This document shows, piece by piece, positions 58,489-64,000 of a stretch of 64,000 nt of DNA. Source of the stretch: Kuschelorhynchus macadamiae. Its lineage: Eukaryota > Arthropoda > Insecta > Coleoptera > Curculionidae. The notes under the pieces are model-generated. The model was not told the origin of the DNA. It ran no database searches and saw only the letters and a program-made list of their open reading frames with translations. The stretch is taken from positions 1 through 64,000 of the forward strand of contig JAUTXW010003372.1 of NCBI GenBank assembly GCA_030620095.1, given 5' to 3'. The position numbers and the translations under genes were made by a program. The first letter of the stretch is position 1; each line of letters starts with the position of its first letter.

Positions 58489-58769
58489 GGCTTTGTTAAA
58501 TAAAACACCTCCGACTAATGTTTAATAATATTAATTGTAATACATTAAGAGATGTTACCGTATTATTTGAAAATTATTTAAATATTTGTGTCGAAGAAAA
58601 ATGGTGGTCGTTTCCTATTTAAGTAGTTTTTGCTGTTCTATATGATTAGTTTCTTAGTACTGTTTTTGATTGTTATTTTTTTTTATTTTTACATTCTTAT
58701 TACTCTAAGGTAGACAACTTTAAACTAGGTTTTAAGTTATCCTAGCTAAGTCCTAGCTGTCCTAAGTAG

Positions 58770-59293
58770 CTTAAAACAGGTTTGGCTCAATTAGTTTTCG
58801 TGTATTCTACATTTCCCGTCTCGTCAAACCCTCGTTTCTCGTGTTTGTCTTCTATCAGGACATTTTTCGTTATATATTCTTATCGCTAAGAAACAATTCT
58901 TTTCACTTGCTCCTAACATATAAATCATATCGATCATTTCATAAAAACCACCAGTTTTTATTACTAGATCATTGTAATACTATCATTTGTATTTGTGAAA
59001 TTTTTGAATTAGCCTTTTTTTATTAGTAATAATTTTTATTTCTCGAATTTTTTAACTTTTTCGACCCATCCATGCTTGTATGGATAAATAAAAAAACATA
59101 GATGTTGAAAGAAGAACACTTTGCATTATTTTGCCGTAATAAATTAAGATGTCCACCTCTAATATTTTCGAAAAGTGGCCATAAATCTTGAATGACTCTG
59201 GACAGACTCCACAAACCCTGTATTGGGTGAATGGCCAACGGAAGGAATCTGAAAATATAATAATATACAGGGCGTTTTATTTAAATTATTCGA
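58770..59293 (-). repeat. Right arm of the mariner, including inverted transposase start
   Basis: On the minus strand, 58945-58775 matches 57655-57845 of the transposase gene (GAAATGATCGATATGATTTA, TAGGAGCAAGTG, GACGGGAAATGTAGAATACA and AGCCAAACCTGTTT). 59285-59135 matches the left terminal repeat (AAATATTAGAGGT, CATTCA and CAAGATTTATGG). It repeats the architecture seen at 12797-14746. Confidence 0.88.
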
Positions 59294-59339
59294 TCAAAAT
59301 ACAAGAGTTCTAACCACACTACACCACAACTTGTTACGT

Positions 59340-59382
59340 TCTGGACGCGCGTTTCCCTAACCAAGTTAGCATCATCAGCAGA
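59340..59382 (-). ncRNA. Hammerhead ribozyme motif, PLE 3' repeat
   Basis: On the minus strand: TCTG, CTGATGA (59378-59372), one extra T, stem II GCTAAC/GTTAGG with a TTG loop (closing pair lost by a G change), GAAA (59355-59352), ACGCGCGT, C at 59344, then CAGA complementary to TCTG. Same design as the copies at 19051 and 61703. Confidence 0.8.
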
Positions 59383-59416
59383 TGATATAAACTAAAGTAA
59401 CTTATCCTAACCGAGA

Positions 59417-61486
59417 CTATTTATAGGTAAATGTGGTCACACTGCACCCGACTGCACCGTTATCAAGTAAACAATAGAGGGGACTATAGGGAATAGGCTC
59501 TCTGTCTTTATTTAGTGCTTTCTTACCACATTTAACTATTTCTATACTCTCAAATGCATCCAATAATCTATTATTAGATACATTTTTAATCAACTTAAGA
59601 TTATTTATTCCTATTCGGTGATTGTTTTCCAAAGCATGTTGGGCAACGCTTGACTTTTCTGTTCTTCCGTATCTTAAATGTGCCATGTGTTCTTTACAAC
59701 CAATGTTTATGGAGCATTTAGTTTGCCCAACATATTTTAGATCGCAGTCATTACAGCTAATTTCATAGATGCCACTCCTCTCCCTCAAGTCGACTTTGTC
59801 TTTGGGGTTTCCAAGGAGATTTTTCAAACGATTCTCAGTTTTGTAGGCTACTCTAAAGCCTACGTTTTTAAATACTTTTTCTAGACCTCTCGTATATCTG
59901 GGATCATATGGGATTACTATGAATTTATTGGAAGCCTCAGGTATTTGAAGAGTAGTGGCATCTTTTAACATTCTCTTATGCTTATGTCTATTTACTAGTT
60001 TATGTACAAAATTATCATTATATCCATTACTTTTAGCTATATTTTTAATCCGATTCATTTCATTGTTAAAACGTTCTTTACTTAGTAGAAAATTGACTAA
60101 CCTGTGAGTTAAGAAATGGAATGCTGCCATTTTGTGTTGACGGCAATGAAATGAGTCGGATGTTATATATCTATCAGTATTAGTAAATTTCCTATAAATA
60201 TCAAATTCTAATTTATCGTTATTTCTAATAACTAACGTGTCGAGAAAAGGTAATTGCCCATTGTTCTCCTTTTCGTACGTAAAATTAATGGAAGGATATT
60301 TATTGTTTAATGTTTCTAAGAAAGTGTCCAAATTTTCTGTTTTAGTATCAAAAATAGCCAATATATCGTCTACGTATCTATACCACACCCTTGGAAAATA
60401 TTTGAGTTCTTTTTTGAATTGGGTTTCTAATCTGCCCATAAACAAATTTGCAAGGAACGGAGATAAGCAATTGCCCATCGCAGTTCCCTCTAGTTGTTTA
60501 TAATATTTATTGTTGTACTGAAAAAAGTTTTGATTCATACATAATTTTGTGAGAAGTAAATACTCATCAATAATTTCTTTCTTCAAATTATTGATTTCAA
60601 GTACTTCCTTTAGGTACTCTAAAGCTAGTGGTATGGGTACACTAGGAAACAATGAGCTTACATCAAAAGATATTAAAATTTCACCTTCTTTTAAGTGAAC
60701 ATTCTTAATTTTATCTAAGAATTCTAACGAGTTAGTAACCTCAAAGTTATCATATGAGTTATTTAATTTGCCGAATTCTTCTACTAACCATTTTGAAATA
60801 TTGTACGTTGGTGATCCAACAGCTGAAACAATAGGTCTCATGGACTTCCCAGGTTTATGAATTTTGGGAAGGCAATACAGTTTAGATAACTGTGGGTTAC
60901 TATGTGTTAGTTTGAATTTTAGTTTATCGGACACAAGGTTTTTAGACTGTTTTAAAGTACTTTTTACTTCTGTTATCATTTTTGATAACGGGTTTTTCTC
61001 AATTAAATCGTAAGGACCAGTTTGAATTCAAATTGTCTACTCTTTCAAAATAATTTGTTTTGTCTAGTATAACAACCTTATTTCCTTTGTCAGCTTTTAA
61101 ATAAAAACATTCCTTTTTCTTCAGTCCCTGGATAACTTCAGTGTTTTTACGAGAAACATATTTTGACTTGTTGTTAACCACGTTTTTTGAGATTTGATTT
61201 CTGCAAGCCTCTCTAATGAATCCCTTAGTTGACTCTGGCACATATTGAATGGAACTTTCGATATTCCCTATAATAGTTGGTAAACTATTTTTTACTGGAG
61301 GCTCTGTAAAAAATTCAAACCTTTATTCAAAAGGGCAATTTCTCTATTATCGAAAGACTGAGAAGAAAGATTTTCTACAATGTTCTCGACTTCCGAAGAA
61401 ATTTGTTTTTGTGGTTTCAACTTTCTCAGTTTGTTTTTAAGTGAACACATTTTCTTCAAAAATTTGGCATCGATAACTACGAACAT
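59417..61486 (-). pseudogene. PLE protein: reverse transcriptase plus GIY-YIG endonuclease, two frameshifts
   Basis: About 690 residues in three frames: 61486-61292 (N-terminal basic part), 61241-60999 (ECFYLKADKGNKVVILDKTN), and 60979-59417 (520 residues). The last holds SKLYCLPKIHKPGKSMRPIV, LISFDVSSLFPSVPIPLALE (first palm Asp), GTAMGNCLSPFLANLFM, RVWYRYVDDILAIFDTKT (catalytic Asp pair), LPFLDTLVIRN, then the GIY-YIG domain GIYEISCNDCDLKYVGQTKC and HMAHLRYGRTEKSSVAQHAL. Only two indels (near 61285 and 60985) separate it from an unbroken frame, so the insertion is fairly young. It is homologous to the scrambled copy at 18.2-19.1 kb. Confidence 0.94.
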
Positions 61487-61595
61487 TTTTGTTTTGGAAA
61501 TCTAACCACTGTTCAAATTCTAAATTACTAAGCTTATAAGTGAGTTTTTTAAATAATCCGTATGCTTCAATTTCAAGCATACTTCGTTTGCTATA

Positions 61596-61800
61596 CAGAT
61601 TTAGTCCCCTCTATTGTTTACTTGACAACGGTGCAGTCGGGTGCAACCAAGTGTGTACCTATAAATAGTCTCGGTTAGGATAAGTTACTTTAGTTTATAT
61701 CATCTGCTGATGATGTTAACTTGGTTAGCGAAACGCGCGTCCAGAACGTAACAAGTTGTGGTGTAGTGTGGTTAGAACTCTTGTATTTTGATCTATCTTC
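61596..61800 (+). repeat. Inverted PLE terminal repeat at the 5' side
   Basis: Nearly identical to the reverse complement of 59294-59495 (TAGTCCCCTCTATTGTTTAC, GTGCAGTCGGGTGCA, CTATAAATAGTCTCGGTTAG, then the hammerhead). A small deletion removes GACCACATT-like bases. Confidence 0.92.
61703..61745 (+). ncRNA. Hammerhead ribozyme motif, PLE 5' repeat (best copy)
   Basis: TCTG (61703-61706), CTGATGA (61707-61713), one extra T, stem II GTTAAC/GTTAGC (six pairs, one T-G wobble) with a TTG loop, GAAA (61730-61733), stem III within ACGCGCGT, C at 61741 as cleavage base, CAGA (61742-61745) pairing with TCTG. All core positions are conserved. Confidence 0.85.
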
Positions 61801-61920
61801 CACCACAAGTTCCAGTGTTAGGACCTAAATTATTCGAGAAAATTTGCCTCCAGGATTTATATTTACACTGTATACCGTTATTATAGAATACTCAAGAAAT
61901 ACCCCAATTGAAAGATGACT

Positions 61921-63611
61921 GCAGATAGAAGAACGCCCCAGATAAAACCAGACCAGATGCGAAAACTCCTGTATCGCTTGTGCTGCATTCGACGGTGAAC
62001 AAGTAGTGGGGAGCCGAGCGGCAGGCTGCTTAGCAACAAGTACGGGGACCGATGCTTATAAAGTTTCACGGCCGTCTCGGTAATATGTCATCGAACTGCC
62101 GTATAGTACGGGTGTTTTTGTCAGAGTTTGGATGTTTTTAATTTATTTTTATCTGTAATTATGTGAGAATGTAAAAAAAACTATTTAATCGTGTGTACAA
62201 TAACAATATACCTACGTATAGAGACGTTTTACTTTGCTAGAGCGAAAATGCCTGATTGCAAGGGTCTTTACTTGTTATGTTCTAACAAAAATAGTGGCGG
62301 AAAGACTTTATTCAGGTACCCAAAAAATCGTCAAAAGTAAATATATCTAAATGCATATCTTACAACATAATACGTGTTTAGAATTGTGTCGTAATTGTAT
62401 AAATGGATTTAACCAAGTAATCTTGGTTTTGTTGTTAATAAGTCCTAATAAATGTTTTGGAGCAATGGCTTGACTTGAGGCTGCTAGAACAGCAGATCTT
62501 CTTAAAAAAAATCTATAATATTTTGAAAGAAAATGTATTTCTACGACATCAGCTAGCATCAAAAGGCTATATAATGATGCTATCCTATCAATTTTCTGTG
62601 GATCAAAACGATATATTACTGGCGTAGGGTCTGAAGAGCCTCCTCCAATAATTGTTATATTATCAAGTTAGAAAAAAATATGTTTAAAATAAAATATTAC
62701 TTCCACATCTCCGAGACATGGGAGTATCAAAACGTGTAAAAAAACATTATCTCGGCGAAAAAAAATGTCTGTCTGTCTATTAGTTTACGCGATAAATTTC
62801 CAAAGAATTGGTCCATCGAGTTGAAATTTGGTTCACAGGGAGTGGTCCATACGAAAACGGTTCGGGTTGTTTTGGGCAAAATCGGCTGAGGAGAAGGGGT
62901 TGAAACCGGGGTTAATTGGTAAAAAATATAAATGATCGTGTATTATGCCCTTTCACGGGTCTTTAGTAATATAGATTTTAATAATAAGCCCTCTTTGATC
63001 GTTTTGCCCAAAGTAAGAGGTTAGGGAAAATAGAAAATTATGAAGTTGAAAAATCGGATAATATATCGTTTTATGGGTTTATACGGAAATACAGATCCCA
63101 CATTAAGAACGTATTTGATATTTAGTAGTAACTTTGATATTCTTGAGGGTAGAAAGGGAAGGTTGAAATTTACCCTTTCCTAAAAGAATGCAATGTAAGG
63201 CACAATCTAGAACGTTTTTGCGCTTTTTTTACGAACGTTATTTTACTGTTGTTCCAATTGTTATCTCTTTTATAATATACCATGGTTTAATTTAGATTTA
63301 AGGTATTTTTAAGATTTGTATGTATTCTTGCATTTATAGTTGTAATTTTCAGTTTATTTGCCTAGAATAATATTGCATCAATAATAAATTATTTGTTTCA
63401 GTTACCAATAAACGACATATTTATTATAAAATGAGTGTTTTATTATTGCTCCAATTTTACAAACACGATTTAAATAGAACTGCATTGGTGCGGGCAATTT
63501 TCTAACACACGTTGCAATAGTTATAAAGACATGGTGATGCAGACCGCTTAAATATGACGCTTCAAGGTCATTGAAACTAAACGATAAATTTGACAGTCTT
63601 TAGCATCCGGT
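61921..63611. other. Unassigned DNA inside the possible outer mariner
   Basis: No transposase remnant seen. At 62760-62960 a phrase TGTCTGTCTGTCTATTAGTT, then ATTGGTCCATCGAGTTGAAA, resembles the style of the abundant repeat but is a different sequence. The frame at 62347-62562 (minus) is unrecognised. Confidence 0.35.
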
Positions 63612-63962
63612 CTGATTTTATCTGGGCCAAAGCATTAAAAAAATACAGGTCGTCAAATGCACCTCTGATATTTGCGAAAAGTGGCCATAAATCTTGAATG
63701 ACTCTGTATAGACCCCACAAACTCAATATTGGGTGAATGGCCAAAAAGAGAAAAATCTGGAAATAGAACAATATACAGGGTGTTCCATTTAAAAATGTAA
63801 ATTTGGTTTGTAGTAAACTTATCCTCAACTCTGTATAATCGAAAATAATAATATTAGGTTGTAGCTCTTAGCAGTCCCTACAACTTTCGTATAAAATGTT
63901 TTTTTTCTAATTCTCACAATAACTGAGCTATTGGACTTAAAACGCGCTGTTGGACTATCCTG
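63612..63962 (-). repeat. Mariner terminal repeat, right, matching 56799-57130
   Basis: Reverse complement starts ...CAGGATAGTCCAACAGCGCG at 63962, just before TA at 63963-63964. The inner motif ACAGGGTGTTCCATTTAAAA lies at about 63775-63794. Confidence 0.72.
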
Positions 63963-64000
63963 TATCTACCAATACGAAGCCTGTTGACTGGAGAATCCTC

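Larger units (their letters stand above)
59294..61825 (-). mobile_element. Penelope-like element, full length, with 12-bp target duplication
   Basis: Flanked by TAAATTATTCGA on both sides (59282-59293 and 61826-61837). Those 12 bases belong to the mariner right terminal repeat into which it inserted. The element has one 3' terminal repeat (59294-59495, minus) and an inverted copy of it at the 5' side (61596-61800, plus), a usual PLE arrangement. Length 2532 bp. It encodes reverse transcriptase and GIY-YIG endonuclease, now with two frameshifts. Confidence 0.93.
57216..61870 (+). mobile_element. DD41D-type mariner-like element, interrupted by a PLE
   Basis: Left end TA-CAGGGTAAATAAAAATCC at 57216. 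The right end CCAGGATTTATATTTACACTG-TA closes at 61870 and is the reverse complement of the left with some changes. The right terminal repeat is split: its inner part ends at 59293, a PLE with target duplication occupies 59294-61825, and the outer part follows. Without the PLE the mariner would be about 2.1 kb. The similarity of the arms continues about 45 bp past the TA on both sides. Confidence 0.82.

Overview
The window reads as AT-rich insect nuclear DNA, possibly from a beetle; that guess rests on the repeat types and I cannot name a species. It has no operons, ribosome binding sites or recognisable host genes. Nearly everything I can identify is a mobile element or its debris: Tc1/mariner elements with CAGGG-type termini and TA targets, two ZMYM1-like hAT copies with perfect 8-bp target duplications, Penelope-like retroelements (PLEs) with GIY-YIG endonucleases, non-LTR retrotransposons of several clades, an internally deleted DIRS-like tyrosine-recombinase element, a possible piggyBac tail, MITEs, and an abundant unclassified repeat that recurs about eight times. 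The only long undamaged reading frame is a 337-residue Tc1 (DD34E) transposase at 44042-45055.

Layout. 0-12 kb: low-information DNA, one arm of a dispersed inverted repeat, copies of the abundant repeat, a 739-bp foldback MITE and a tandem repeat. 12.4-16.2 kb: a long TA microsatellite, a DD41D-type mariner abutting a decayed hAT, and a mariner scrap. 17.6-21.2 kb: second copy of the dispersed repeat, a rearranged PLE and a LINE. 23.4-26.1 kb: hAT copy 1 (minus strand). 31.6-34.0 kb: abundant repeat, then an R4/Dong-like LINE lying in TAA repeats. 36.6-42.5 kb: LINE tail, internally deleted mariner, a segmental duplication, a 35-bp-TIR MITE and a second PLE family. 43.4-48.7 kb: abundant repeat, intact Tc1, possible piggyBac tail, DIRS-like element. 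48.7-51.4 kb: hAT copy 2 inserted in the abundant repeat. 52.2-54.7 kb: a palindrome with hammerhead-like motifs and a tRNA-like core, then a LINE. 55.9-64 kb: a nest in which a PLE sits inside the right terminal repeat of a DD41D mariner, itself possibly inside a larger mariner.

Most interesting points: (1) hammerhead ribozyme motifs in the PLE terminal repeats (three good copies, three weaker or decayed relatives in other elements); (2) the DIRS-like element, whose internal complementary region joins the reverse complements of its two ends, with the Arg/His-x-x-Arg/Tyr recombinase residues still readable; (3) two different DD41D mariners whose right arms carry an inverted copy of the start of their own transposase gene; (4) a nested PLE insertion with a 12-bp target duplication. 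All statements come from reading the sequence by eye; similarity calls are from remembered family motifs, not searches.
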